The notes: generated by a model not told the origin, from the letters alone. A stretch of 64,000 nucleotides of DNA from Phycisphaeraceae bacterium (GCA_028284155.1 JANQSF010000054.1:1-64000); one strand, 5' to 3'; shown: positions 44,485-52,567, numbered from the stretch's first letter. Numbers and translations are program-made.

Positions 44485-44504
44485 CGCCGCTTGCGGCTTA
44501 GCGC
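44485..44504. repeat. short palindromic repeat (CTAAGCCGCAAG family)
   Basis: CGCCGCTTGCGGCTTAGCGC lies between the sdhC stop and the sdhA start. It may form a small hairpin in the polycistronic RNA. Confidence 0.75.
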
Positions 44505-44562
44505 GGTGGCGCTACGGATCGTCTGTCCGAGGCGTCCGGGCCGACACGGCCCGGCTCGCGCT

Positions 44563-45381
44563 TTACTCATTCGAACTATCAGGCGCGTCGCCACGCCACG
44601 TCGGGACGACCTTGTCAAGCGCCTTCTGCTGCCGCTCCGTCATGTCACTGTCCAGGTCGTACTTCAACGCGCCGACCATTGCGGCCAGGAAAAACGCCGT
44701 CAGCGCGACGCCCAATCCGGCGCACATGAACCCCCAGCGTCGCTGCGCGCCTTTGCTGATCGTTACGCCCCACGTGATCGCGGCTGTCCACAGGCCGTTG
44801 GCCCAGTGGAACACCACACTCAACACGCCGACCGCGTAAAAGACAACGACCAGCCAGGAATACTGCAGGGCATAGGCCGTCAGCGGCAACGCCATGGCCT
44901 CGCCGCCGTGCGTCCAGCCGGTCTCGGCATCGACTCTTGCGTAAAACGGCGTAAACCAGCCGAACATGCTCCACCGCCAACGCAGCGTTGCGATGTGGAC
45001 GAAGATGAAGACCAACGCGACCCAGGCCGTGACCCGTTGCAACGTGTACCGCCAATTGTCCAGGTTGCGGTACTTCATGACGTTCGGCACGATGCCGGTC
45101 ATGTAGAGCACGCCAAGCCCGGCGTGGAACGCGATCGCACCCCACAACGCGATCTCAACGAACAACAACGCCGGCGTCGCGTGGATGAAGTCGACTTCGT
45201 GCTGGAACGTCGATTCACCCGTTTCGTCCTGCCCCCACATCATTTGCGCATTCGTGAACAGGTGCATGATTACGAACACACCCACCGGCACGATCCCGCT
45301 CAGCGAATGAAGCCGACGCAACAGGAAGTGATGCCGGTCCATGAAGCCGATGTCGGGTGACTTGGGTTCAGGCTGCGACAC
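44563..45381 (-). CDS. sdhC: succinate dehydrogenase / fumarate reductase cytochrome b subunit
   Basis: A 272-residue membrane anchor with about five helices. A GTG at 45381 has AGGAC nine bases upstream and gives a start close to the family (SQPEPKSPDIGFMDRHHFLL); an ATG at 45342 is an alternative. Conserved haem-binding histidines are visible in helices 1 (FVIMHLFTNA), 2 (AIAFHAGLGVLYM), 3 (FIFVHIATLRWRW) and 5 (VVFHWANGLWTAAITWG). It anchors SdhAB and reduces quinone through b-type haem. It is the first gene of the locus, 92 bases before sdhA. Confidence 0.93.
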   Translation of the reverse strand: MSQPEPKSPDIGFMDRHHFLLRRLHSLSGIVPVGVFVIMHLFTNAQMMWGQDETGESTFQHEVDFIHATPALLFVEIALWGAIAFHAGLGVLYMTGIVPNVMKYRNLDNWRYTLQRVTAWVALVFIFVHIATLRWRWSMFGWFTPFYARVDAETGWTHGGEAMALPLTAYALQYSWLVVVFYAVGVLSVVFHWANGLWTAAITWGVTISKGAQRRWGFMCAGLGVALTAFFLAAMVGALKYDLDSDMTERQQKALDKVVPTWRGDAPDSSNE

Positions 45382-45464
45382 GATGGCGGGTCCTGCATGC
45401 GAGGGGACGTAGACGCGGATACACATTAGTCATTCGAGGGGGGGCGTCAATGGGGATTGGAAAT

Positions 45465-45707
45465 CAGGAATGCAGGGGAACAGGAGAGCAAGAAAACAGG
45501 AAAGCAGGAAATCAAGCAAGAGGCGCGTCCGTGATGGGGCGTGCATCGCCATAGCAGTCGTCGCCCGCGACGTGTTGCCCCTCCCCGTCAGATCAAAGCC
45601 TTGACTTCTCCTTGTGCGAATCGTGCGAACTCGTCGCGCACCAACCCGTCACAGACGATCGGCCTCCTTCATTTCCTGTTCTCCTGCTTTCTTGTTTTCC
45701 TACTTTC
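45465..45707. repeat. tandem-word palindrome (GAAAGCAGGAAA)
   Basis: The left arm (about 45465-45523) and right arm (45671-45707) are built from GAACAGGA / AGCAAGAAAAC / AGCAGGAAA words in inverted order, with a spacer of about 147 bases. The right end stops three bases from the TAG of the DUF1844 gene. The alignment is loose and the borders approximate. Confidence 0.65.
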
Positions 45708-45710
45708 GCG

Positions 45711-46154
45711 CTAGCGCTGCCGCATTGCCTGCACGGTCGCGATGTAGCGCTGCCGCAACTCGTATACCGTCGAAGAAAGCATCTCCTGCTCCGCGTCTTC
45801 CAGGTTACCCTTCGTTTTCGTCTCGATCACGCCGAGCATGTCGATGTGGTGGCGGGCCAGGTCCATCGACTGGATCCGCTGCCCCGACCGCGGGTCGGGG
45901 ATCGCCCCCATAAAGAGCAACGCCTGCGTCGCCATCTGCGACACCAGCGTCTCGAAACTCGCTTCGGGGAGTTGTCTGCCCCCCGCCGCCCCGGAAGCAC
46001 GGCCCGCCGCCGAGCCTGACGAGGCCGCGTCACCGCCGCCCGACGACTCGGCCGCCGCCTTCTGCGAAGCCAGCCGCTCCTTCTCACGCTGCGCCTCAGC
46101 CTTCCAGTCGCTGTCCACCTGAATCTTTGGCCCGCCGTCTTGTTCGTCGCTCAT
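45711..46154 (-). CDS. DUF1844 family protein
   Basis: A 147-residue soluble protein; GGAG eight bases upstream supports the ATG at 46154. The first 60 residues are low in complexity (AAAESSGGGDAASSGSAAGR). The C-terminal domain, beginning ASFETLVSQMATQALLFMGA and continuing MDLARHHIDMLGVIETKTKG, is the conserved DUF1844 module. The family is short, helical and of unknown function, common in planctomycetes and acidobacteria. It follows the ThpR gene in the same orientation. Confidence 0.85.
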   Translation of the reverse strand: MSDEQDGGPKIQVDSDWKAEAQREKERLASQKAAAESSGGGDAASSGSAAGRASGAAGGRQLPEASFETLVSQMATQALLFMGAIPDPRSGQRIQSMDLARHHIDMLGVIETKTKGNLEDAEQEMLSSTVYELRQRYIATVQAMRQR

Positions 46155-46206
46155 CACGTTGCTCCAAGTCAAAGGTCCGTCGGCCAGTATAAGCACGACC
46201 CCACCC

Positions 46207-46226
46207 CGCCGCTTGCGGCTTAGCAC
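46207..46226. repeat. short palindromic repeat (CTAAGCCGCAAG family)
   Basis: CGCCGCTTGCGGCTTAGCAC lies in the 88-base gap between the ThpR gene and the DUF1844 gene. Confidence 0.7.
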
Positions 46227-46242
46227 GGTATGAACACCCCAA

Positions 46243-46833
46243 TCACTCGCACCCCACCAACGTCACCGACTCATGCAAGCTATACCGCGGCCCTTCGGCC
46301 GACAACTCGCTCAGCATGACGTCAACCCGCCCGACCCGCACTGCCCCAAAAGCCGCATCTGCCTTTGAATCAAGCCAATCGAACACGACCTGCGGCGGAC
46401 GGGCCTTGATCCGTGCGATCGTCAGGTGGCTCGACCAAGGTCGGCCGTCGCCGCCGAAACCCAGCGCCTCAATCTCCGGCTCAAGCCGATCGACAATTCG
46501 ACATAGCGGCGCGTCGTCGCTCGTACCGACCCACATGACACGCGGCCGACGCGCACTCGGGAACACACCCAACCCGTTCAGTTTCAGGTCAAAAGGCTCG
46601 ACGCCGGCGCACGCCTGACGCACCGCGTTCACCACATCCGGCAGGACCGACGCCAACGTCCCGCCCAGAAACCGCAAAGTGATGTGCAGATTGCCCGCCG
46701 GTGTCGTCCGAACAGGCCAACCCACCGCCGACAGGTCGTTCATCAGGTCACGTAGCGCCGGCGTCGGCTTGACACGCACCGCGACGAATGCGCGACACAT
46801 CGCCGCTTGCGGCTTGGCGCTGCCCCCCGCCAT
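46243..46833 (-). CDS. thpR: RNA 2',3'-cyclic phosphodiesterase (ThpR/LigT)
   Basis: A 2H phosphoesterase of up to 196 residues. The two catalytic motifs are HITLRF (N-terminal half) and HLTIAR (C-terminal half), at the expected separation. The enzyme opens 2',3'-cyclic phosphates on RNA ends. The ATG at 46833 overlaps the TGA of the upstream phosphatase gene, suggesting coupling, but the first 11 residues (MAGGSAKPQAA) are encoded by a CTAAGCCGCAAG repeat. The family-like start MCRAFVAVRV begins at an ATG at 46800. Either start is possible. Confidence 0.88.
   Translation of the reverse strand: MAGGSAKPQAAMCRAFVAVRVKPTPALRDLMNDLSAVGWPVRTTPAGNLHITLRFLGGTLASVLPDVVNAVRQACAGVEPFDLKLNGLGVFPSARRPRVMWVGTSDDAPLCRIVDRLEPEIEALGFGGDGRPWSSHLTIARIKARPPQVVFDWLDSKADAAFGAVRVGRVDVMLSELSAEGPRYSLHESVTLVGCE
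46801..46820. repeat. short palindromic repeat (CTAAGCCGCAAG family) at a gene start
   Basis: CGCCGCTTGCGGCTTGGCGC lies directly before the inner ATG of thpR. It either extends the N-terminus or occupies the ribosome binding region. Confidence 0.7.
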
Positions 46834-48098
46834 CACGCCCCCGCCCGCTTCACCACCAGCGCCGTCAGGTCGTCCGCCTGCGGCTCGCCCGCAGCAAACG
46901 TATCTACTTCCTTGACCATCGCATCGACCACCGTTTGCGCGGACGCGTCACGCAGTTCATGAACGATCTGGCCGATCCGCTCCTTGCCCAACTGCTCGCC
47001 CTGCGGGTCGGCCGCCTCATAAAAGCCATCGGTCAACAACACCCAGAAGTCGCCGGGCTCGAGCGTCAAGACCTCCGGCGGGTCCAGCGGCACACCATCC
47101 ATAATGCCCCACGGCACCGTGTTCGCCCCCCGCCACTCGCACTCGCCCGTTGATCGGTGGTAGTGCAATAACGGCCCCTGGCCCGCGGCCTGGTACTCAA
47201 CCCGGTGCGCTTTGGCATCGAGCACACCCAGCAAAGCCGTGACAAACCGATTGGCCGGCAGGTCGTCGCAGAGTTGGTCGTTGATGTGCGTGAAAAGGTC
47301 GTCCAGTTGCTGCGAGATACGCAGCCCGACACGCAACATCGCCCGGACCGAGGTGACGCTCAACGCCGGCCCGATGCCATGCCCCGTCGCATCAGCCAGC
47401 AGCATCAACGCCCGCTGCTCGCCGAACTCGACCACGTCGTAGATATCGCCCCCGGTCTGGTCGGCCGGGCGGGCGAAGCTGGCCATCTCGTACCCCGACA
47501 GATCGGGCAGCGTGTCGGGCAACACACCCATCTGGATGTTGCGCGCGATATCAAGATCGCCCTCCAGCTTGAGCTTGACCAGCCGTTCGTTATTCAGGCG
47601 GACGCGTTGGATCGCCGCCGCCGCCTGCGAGGCCAACAGCGTCGCCATCCGCTCGTCATCTTCGTCGAACCGGCCCTTTTCGGCGTTGAGCAATTGCACG
47701 ACGCCGACCAGTTCGTTGTCCAAGCCGACCAACGGCACGGTGATCAGACAGTTCGTTCGATAGCCCGTGGCTTTGTCAATGTCTTGATTGAAGCGTTCGT
47801 CCACGTAGCAGTCGGGTACGTTGACGATCTTCCGCTCACGCGCGCACTCACCGGCGATGCCCAGGTCGATACTGAACCGGATTTCATCGACGCCCGTCGC
47901 GACCGCGGAAGTCAGCTCGCGGTTCGGCGCGTCGTACAGAAACACCGTGCCGCGGTCAGCCCGCAAGACGTGCCGGCCGGCGTCGATGATCTCCGTCAAC
48001 AGGTCGTTCAGCTCAAACGGCTGGGCGAGCTTGCGCGCGACGTCCAGCAGTTGCAGCAGGTCGCGCGGGTCAAGTTGGCTTGGGACGGAATCGCTCAT
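46833..48098 (-). CDS. GAF domain-containing PP2C-type phosphatase (RsbU/SpoIIE-like)
   Basis: A 421-residue regulator. A GAF domain (about residues 25-175: RGTVFLYDAPNRELTSAVAT, CLITVPLVGLDNELVGVVQL) is joined by a helix to a SpoIIE-type phosphatase domain. That domain shows the metal-binding sequence PADQTGGDIYDVV, LLADATGHGIGPAL and a late LTDGFYEAADPQGE. Such proteins dephosphorylate anti-anti-sigma factors in partner-switching pathways in response to a ligand or redox state sensed by GAF. No STAS or HPK-type anti-sigma gene is adjacent. It is the first of a three-gene minus-strand cluster, overlapping thpR. Confidence 0.92.
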   Translation of the reverse strand: MSDSVPSQLDPRDLLQLLDVARKLAQPFELNDLLTEIIDAGRHVLRADRGTVFLYDAPNRELTSAVATGVDEIRFSIDLGIAGECARERKIVNVPDCYVDERFNQDIDKATGYRTNCLITVPLVGLDNELVGVVQLLNAEKGRFDEDDERMATLLASQAAAAIQRVRLNNERLVKLKLEGDLDIARNIQMGVLPDTLPDLSGYEMASFARPADQTGGDIYDVVEFGEQRALMLLADATGHGIGPALSVTSVRAMLRVGLRISQQLDDLFTHINDQLCDDLPANRFVTALLGVLDAKAHRVEYQAAGQGPLLHYHRSTGECEWRGANTVPWGIMDGVPLDPPEVLTLEPGDFWVLLTDGFYEAADPQGEQLGKERIGQIVHELRDASAQTVVDAMVKEVDTFAAGEPQADDLTALVVKRAGA

Positions 48099-48284
48099 GA
48101 AAGGCCTTTGAACCCTTGCAGTATCGACATCTGCACCGGCCCGTCAACAGTCGCCAACCGCACAATTCAGGACAAATCAGGCCATCTGGCCGGTGATCTG
48201 CCAATCCTGCAACAATCTTCGGACACCGCGCGTTTAGACTGGAGTGGCAGGACGCCGACCGCCTGGCCTCATGGGAGACTTCAC

Positions 48285-49343
48285 TTGGCCGCCACCCGCT
48301 TGATCATCTGCTGTGTCTTACTGGTCGCCCCGGCCGCGGCCGGTCAATCCGCCAACAACACGACACACGTCGAAACCGAACCGATCAGGACCGACCTCGG
48401 CCCGGGCGGCAAGATCGAGACGATGGCGATGGACGCGCAGGGCCGACTCCTGCTGGGTATCTCGTGGTCAGCCGAACCAGCGCGCGACGGTCAACCCAAA
48501 CGCCAACCCAAACGCGGCGGTCGCCCGAGCTTTCAGGACGCCGACCCGGCCCAGTTCGCCGACCCGAAAGGCAAACGTCACTACGCACTCAAGGTTGTCG
48601 ATACCAAGACGCGCAAGGTCGTCGCCACCTGGCCGATGAAATACCTGCCGCCGAAGATGATCCACGGCAACGCCGACGGTAGCGTCTACGTCGGCGGCAA
48701 GGGCAAGCTCGCCCTGTTTGACAAGACCGGTAAGCCCGTCAAGAAACTCGACCTCGAACCGATCCTCGGTTACGCCAACGCGTATGTCAGCGGCATGACC
48801 GCCAGCGACAAGCACGTCTTCCTCGCGTTCGGCAAGGGCTGGAGCCTGCGCTCGACCGAGGACATCTATCGCTTTGATAGAGACCTGTCGAAGCCGAAAA
48901 AGATCATCTCGAAGCAGTTCGGCTGCTGCGCGCACCTCGACCTCGAGGTGGAAGGCGACGTCCTGCTCATCGCGGAAAACTCGCGCCACCGCGTCAACCG
49001 CTACACGTTCGACGGCGAGCTGCTGCAACGCTGGGGCAAACGCGACCGCACGGGCGTCGAGGGGTTCACGGCCTGCTGTAACCCGGTCAACTTCGACTTC
49101 GGCCCCGACGGCCTGCTCTACACCGCCGAGTCCGGCGTCGGACGGATCAAGAAGTACGCCGGCGACGGGACATTCCTCGGCGTCGTGGGCTACGTCGATA
49201 CGACCAAGTTCGATCGCGGCAGCCGACTCGCATCGATGTCGTGCTACATCCCGATCGAGGTGTCGCGTGACGGCAAGACGATGTATGTGATGGATGTCCG
49301 TGCTAACTTCATCCGCGTGCTGTCCCCGAAGCCTCTGAAGTGA
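48285..49343 (+). CDS. secreted NHL-type beta-propeller with CCNP motif
   Basis: A 352-residue exported propeller. No ATG fits; a TTG at 48285 has GGGAG seven bases upstream and opens on a signal peptide (RLIICCVLLVAPAAAGQ). NHL-like blades repeat VLLIAENSRHRVNRYTFDGE and LLYTAESGVGRIKKY. Three conspicuous cysteine motifs stand out: QFGCCAHLDLE, FTACCNPVNF and the single Cys in SMSCYIP. The same CCNP sequence recurs in the product of 51611-52567, so the two are related. Paired cysteines in a propeller suggest metal binding or disulfides. The function is unknown. It is followed nine bases later by the next gene, so an operon is likely. Confidence 0.78.
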   Translation: MAATRLIICCVLLVAPAAAGQSANNTTHVETEPIRTDLGPGGKIETMAMDAQGRLLLGISWSAEPARDGQPKRQPKRGGRPSFQDADPAQFADPKGKRHYALKVVDTKTRKVVATWPMKYLPPKMIHGNADGSVYVGGKGKLALFDKTGKPVKKLDLEPILGYANAYVSGMTASDKHVFLAFGKGWSLRSTEDIYRFDRDLSKPKKIISKQFGCCAHLDLEVEGDVLLIAENSRHRVNRYTFDGELLQRWGKRDRTGVEGFTACCNPVNFDFGPDGLLYTAESGVGRIKKYAGDGTFLGVVGYVDTTKFDRGSRLASMSCYIPIEVSRDGKTMYVMDVRANFIRVLSPKPLK

Positions 49344-49352
49344 GTACACCGC

Positions 49353-51437
49353 GTGGCTGATTCAATCGGATTGAAACGCAGAGTGCGTAGAGGAACGCAG
49401 AGAGGGAGACCATTCGTAGTCTTATTCTCTGCGTTCCTCTACGCACTCTGCGTTTCACTTCCGACCGGTCGCGCGGACGAACCGCAGCCGCGGACCCCTC
49501 GTCCACTCAACATCATCGTCATGGACCCGCTCGCCGCGCCGCTTGCCTGCGCGTGCGTCGCGGGCGTCGGGCAACGCGACTATCCTGCTTTGGCGGCATA
49601 CCTCGAACAACGCCTCAACCGCAAGGTCAAGCTCACCTTCGACGAAAGTCTCGACCTCGCCCTGCCGCGCGCGGGCAAGAACGTGGACCTGGTCATCGGC
49701 AAGCGTTCGATCGTCCTGTTCGACGCCAAACGAAAGGGCTTGCAGGTCCGCGCGATCGCCGCGCTGACCGATCGGGCCGGCCGAACCGGCGTGCGCGGCG
49801 CGGTGATGGTGCGCAACAGCGACCCCGCTCAATCGCTGCGCGATTTGGCGGGCCGAACGCTCGTGCTCGCGCCGGGCGAAGACGACGAGTCGCACGCGGC
49901 CGTCAAGGCCCTGCTCGCGCGGTTCGACCTGACGGACAAGGTCAAACTGCGAACAGGCGGTGCGATCGATTCCGGCCCGGTAGCGGTCTTTGACGACGAA
50001 GCCGACGCGGCCGCGACCAGCGATTTCATGCCGCCGTTACTCGAAGGCTGCGGCAAGGTTGATCCTGGCTCGCTGCGCGTGATCGCGCACACCGACACCC
50101 GGCCGTTCGTGCAGGTGTTCGCGACGGCCCGCGTCTCGAAGCACGAGCAGGCCAAACTCAACGAAGCCCTCTGCGGCGTCGCGCGTGACGTGAGATTGCT
50201 CCACAAGCTCGAATCGTTGCGCGGTTTCGTCCCAGTCCAACCCGACTGGCCGGACTGGCGTGGCCCGCAGCGCGACGGCCTGAGCAACAACGTCCCGCGG
50301 GCATTCCCGATAAACGTCAAGCGCCTCTGGACCGCGCAGGTCACCGGCCCTGCGATGGCCGGCGTCGCCGTGAGCGGCCGATACCTGGTCGCGCCGGACA
50401 AGTCGGCCGACCTCAAGTACGACATCTTCCGCTGCTTCGACGCGCACAGCGGCAAGCCGCTGTGGACGCTGCGCTACAAGGCTGACAAGGATGTCGACTA
50501 CACGAACGCGCCGCGCGCGTCGCCCGTGATCGCGGACGGCCTTGTCTACCTCCAAGGCGCTCTAGGCGACCTGCACTGCGTCGAGCTCGCGACAGGCAAG
50601 GTCGTTTGGAAGACGAACATAGTCACGGCGTTCGGCGGCAAGCTGTTGACCTGGGGCAGCAGCGCACCGCCGATGGTCGTCGGCGACCGGCTGATCACCA
50701 ACCCCGGCGCGCCGAAGGCGACGATGGCGGCGTTCAATCGCCACACTGGGAAACTCGCATGGCAGTCGTCCGGCCACGCGACGAGTTACGGCGCCTACAT
50801 GCTCGCCCAACCGTCGCCCGGCATGAATACTCGACGACAGGTCGTCGGATTCGACGTCAACGGTCTGAACGGTTGGGACGTGCATACGGGCAAGCACCTG
50901 TGGGTTGTGACTTCGCGTGATGTGGACTTCAACGTCTGCACGCCCGCCATCCTCGGCGACACCGTGCTGGCCGCGGGCGAAAACAACGGCACGCGGCTCT
51001 ATCAGTTTGATAGCAAAGGCATGCTGCAACCCAAGCCGATCGCCGTCAACGACGACATGGCACCCGACACGTGCTCGCCCGTCGTTTACAACGGCCGCGT
51101 GTTCGCCACGGCCTACGGCGAGCTGTTCTGCCTCGACCTGCGCAACGGGCTTAAGACCGTTTGGCGGCAAGAGGACGATCGTTTTCACGACCACTGCAAC
51201 ATCATCGCGGGCAACGGTCGACTGATGGTCTCGACGATGGGTGGCGAGTTGATCCTGATCGACGCGGACGCCGACACGTACCGTGAGGCCGGCAGTCTCA
51301 AGCCGTTTACGGCCAAAGGTGACGAGGACATTGAGACGATGTCGCACCCGGTGATCGTGGGCGATCGGCTGTATTGGCGGTCGAAACACGAATTGATTTG
51401 CCTTGGAATCGGTGGAACCACAGATGAGCACAGATAA
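49353..51437 (+). CDS. PhnD-like substrate-binding domain fused to PQQ-type propeller
   Basis: A 694-residue exported protein from a GTG at 49353. Residues about 50-290 resemble PhnD/phosphonate-type ABC binding proteins (IIVMDPLAAPLACACVAGVG, LRDLAGRTLVLAPGEDDESH, PGSLRVIAHTDTRPFVQVFA). From residue 297 a PQQ-type propeller begins with the planctomycete signature WPDWRGPQRDGLSNN. Its blades include YDIFRCFDAHSGKPLWTLR and FCLDLRNGLKTVWRQ. I know no standard family with this order. The signal peptide region (LKRRVRRGTQRGRPFVVLFS to SAFLYALCVS) is encoded entirely by a perfect 30-base palindrome, and the stop codon lies in another repeat arm. Ligand binding and scaffolding are the likely roles. 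Confidence 0.8.
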   Translation: MADSIGLKRRVRRGTQRGRPFVVLFSAFLYALCVSLPTGRADEPQPRTPRPLNIIVMDPLAAPLACACVAGVGQRDYPALAAYLEQRLNRKVKLTFDESLDLALPRAGKNVDLVIGKRSIVLFDAKRKGLQVRAIAALTDRAGRTGVRGAVMVRNSDPAQSLRDLAGRTLVLAPGEDDESHAAVKALLARFDLTDKVKLRTGGAIDSGPVAVFDDEADAAATSDFMPPLLEGCGKVDPGSLRVIAHTDTRPFVQVFATARVSKHEQAKLNEALCGVARDVRLLHKLESLRGFVPVQPDWPDWRGPQRDGLSNNVPRAFPINVKRLWTAQVTGPAMAGVAVSGRYLVAPDKSADLKYDIFRCFDAHSGKPLWTLRYKADKDVDYTNAPRASPVIADGLVYLQGALGDLHCVELATGKVVWKTNIVTAFGGKLLTWGSSAPPMVVGDRLITNPGAPKATMAAFNRHTGKLAWQSSGHATSYGAYMLAQPSPGMNTRRQVVGFDVNGLNGWDVHTGKHLWVVTSRDVDFNVCTPAILGDTVLAAGENNGTRLYQFDSKGMLQPKPIAVNDDMAPDTCSPVVYNGRVFATAYGELFCLDLRNGLKTVWRQEDDRFHDHCNIIAGNGRLMVSTMGGELILIDADADTYREAGSLKPFTAKGDEDIETMSHPVIVGDRLYWRSKHELICLGIGGTTDEHR
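49373..49456. repeat. perfect 30-base palindrome encoding a signal peptide
   Basis: Arms at 49373-49402 and 49427-49456 are perfect inverted copies built of CGCAGAG / CGTAGAGGAA words, with a 24-base spacer. On the plus strand the left arm encodes basic residues (KRRVRRGTQR) and the right arm the hydrophobic SAFLYALCVS. The minus strand can encode the same pair. Confidence 0.95.
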
Positions 51438-51448
51438 ACGCAGATTGA
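51416..51448. repeat. single tandem-word arm (CACAGATGAGCACAGATAAA)
   Basis: ACAGAT/CAGAT words run from 51416 to 51448. They encode the last residues (TTDEHR) of the preceding gene and contain its TAA stop (51435-51437). Very similar words recur in unrelated bacterial genomes as far as I recall. No inverted partner was found nearby. Confidence 0.8.
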
Positions 51449-51472
51449 TGTAAAGCGGATGTTGGGCTTCGT

Positions 51473-51568
51473 GCCACGGCCGTGTCGGCCGTGTGGCGCA
51501 TCAAGGGTGTCCCGCACGAGACGGGACTTCCATCGACGCATGAATGCGTGCGGACCGGGACGGTCCGC
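51473..51568. repeat. four consecutive hairpins in the leader of a propeller gene
   Basis: Four small hairpins follow each other: 51473-51497 (GCCAC/GTGGC with inner pairing), 51509-51527 (GTCCCG/CGGGAC), 51536-51549 (ACGCAT/ATGCGT) and 51550-51568 (GCGGACC/GGTCCGC). The array ends about 30 bases before the ribosome binding site of the gene at 51611. It may be a cluster of REP-like units or an RNA leader. Confidence 0.65.
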
Positions 51569-51610
51569 GTATGTGGGTACAATGACACGCACCTCCTTCG
51601 GAGCATGACC

Positions 51611-52567
51611 ATGACGGCACGACACACGACGACGCGGCGTGACTTCCTGACCCACAGTGCGCAGGGCGCGGCGGCGATCGGCTTGGCGTCGGTCGCGGGC
51701 ACGACGTTAGCCGACGACGCGCCCGCGTTCCGCAAGACGGTCGAGATCGACACACGGGCGCGGGCCGTGCGCGGGTTGGCCGTCACGCGCGGCGATCACA
51801 TCCTGGTCGCGGCGGACAAGTCGGTGTTGTCGTTCAGCGGCTCGGGCAAGCGTGTCGGCGAGGTTGACCTGCGTCGGCCGACGCGTTGTGTCGCGGCCGA
51901 CGTGGACGGGAACTGGTATGTCGGACTGAAAGACCGCGTCGTCGTGGTCGGCGACCTGAACGGGCCGATCGTCGATTGGCCCGCCGTCGGGCGCGACGCG
52001 TCGCTGGTGAGCCTGGCCGTGTCGCCGACGGGCGACGTGTTCGCCGCCGACGCGGGGAATCAGGTCGTTTGGCGGTTCAGCCGAACAGGGAAGTTGCTCG
52101 GCCGAATCGCGCGTGACAAGTCGGCGTTCAAGTCGACGCGCGCGTTCTTCCCGGTGAGCGTGTCGTCGGACGAGCTTGTCCACGTCGGCGACCCCGGTCG
52201 CCGGCAGGTCGCGGTTTACACAGCGGAGGGTAAACGGGTCAATGCTTGGGGCGAGGCGTCACGGAAGGTCGGTGGGTTCGCGGGCTGCTGCAATCCGGTG
52301 GCGTTGGCGTCGAAGTCGGACGAGAAGGCAAGCGGTTTCGTTACCGCTGAACGCGGGCAGGTGCGCGTCAAGCAATACGACGCGAAAGGCCGGTTTGTCG
52401 CGCTGGTTGCCGGGCCGGAGCATTTCGAGGACAACGCCAAAGCGTCGGCCGGCGACGAGGGGCAGGCGGGGTGCGCCACAGGCGGGCTGGACGTGGCGGC
52501 CGACTCGCGCGGCGGCGTGGTCGTGCTGGACCGCGCGACGCGGCGGGTGAGTGTGTGGCGGGTTTGA
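51611..52567 (+). CDS. Tat-exported NHL-type propeller with CCNP motif
   Basis: A 318-residue protein. GGAG at 51600-51603 favours the ATG at 51611 over the one at 51605. A twin-arginine signal (TTRRDFLTHSAQGAAAIGLA) indicates export in a folded, possibly cofactor-loaded state. Propeller blades follow (VSLAVSPTGDVFAADAGNQV, VWRFSRTGKLLGRI). The motif GFAGCCNPVALA matches FTACCNPVNF in the product of 48285-49343, and AGCATGGLDVAADSRGGVVV adds a further Cys. Tat export plus conserved cysteines suggest a metal or iron-sulfur centre, but none is proven. A terminator follows. Confidence 0.8.
   Translation: MTARHTTTRRDFLTHSAQGAAAIGLASVAGTTLADDAPAFRKTVEIDTRARAVRGLAVTRGDHILVAADKSVLSFSGSGKRVGEVDLRRPTRCVAADVDGNWYVGLKDRVVVVGDLNGPIVDWPAVGRDASLVSLAVSPTGDVFAADAGNQVVWRFSRTGKLLGRIARDKSAFKSTRAFFPVSVSSDELVHVGDPGRRQVAVYTAEGKRVNAWGEASRKVGGFAGCCNPVALASKSDEKASGFVTAERGQVRVKQYDAKGRFVALVAGPEHFEDNAKASAGDEGQAGCATGGLDVAADSRGGVVVLDRATRRVSVWRV

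Noticed and set aside
42381-44501. 706-residue plus-strand frame opposite sdhA
   Set aside because: It is antisense to an unmistakable sdhA and its start lies inside a repeat.
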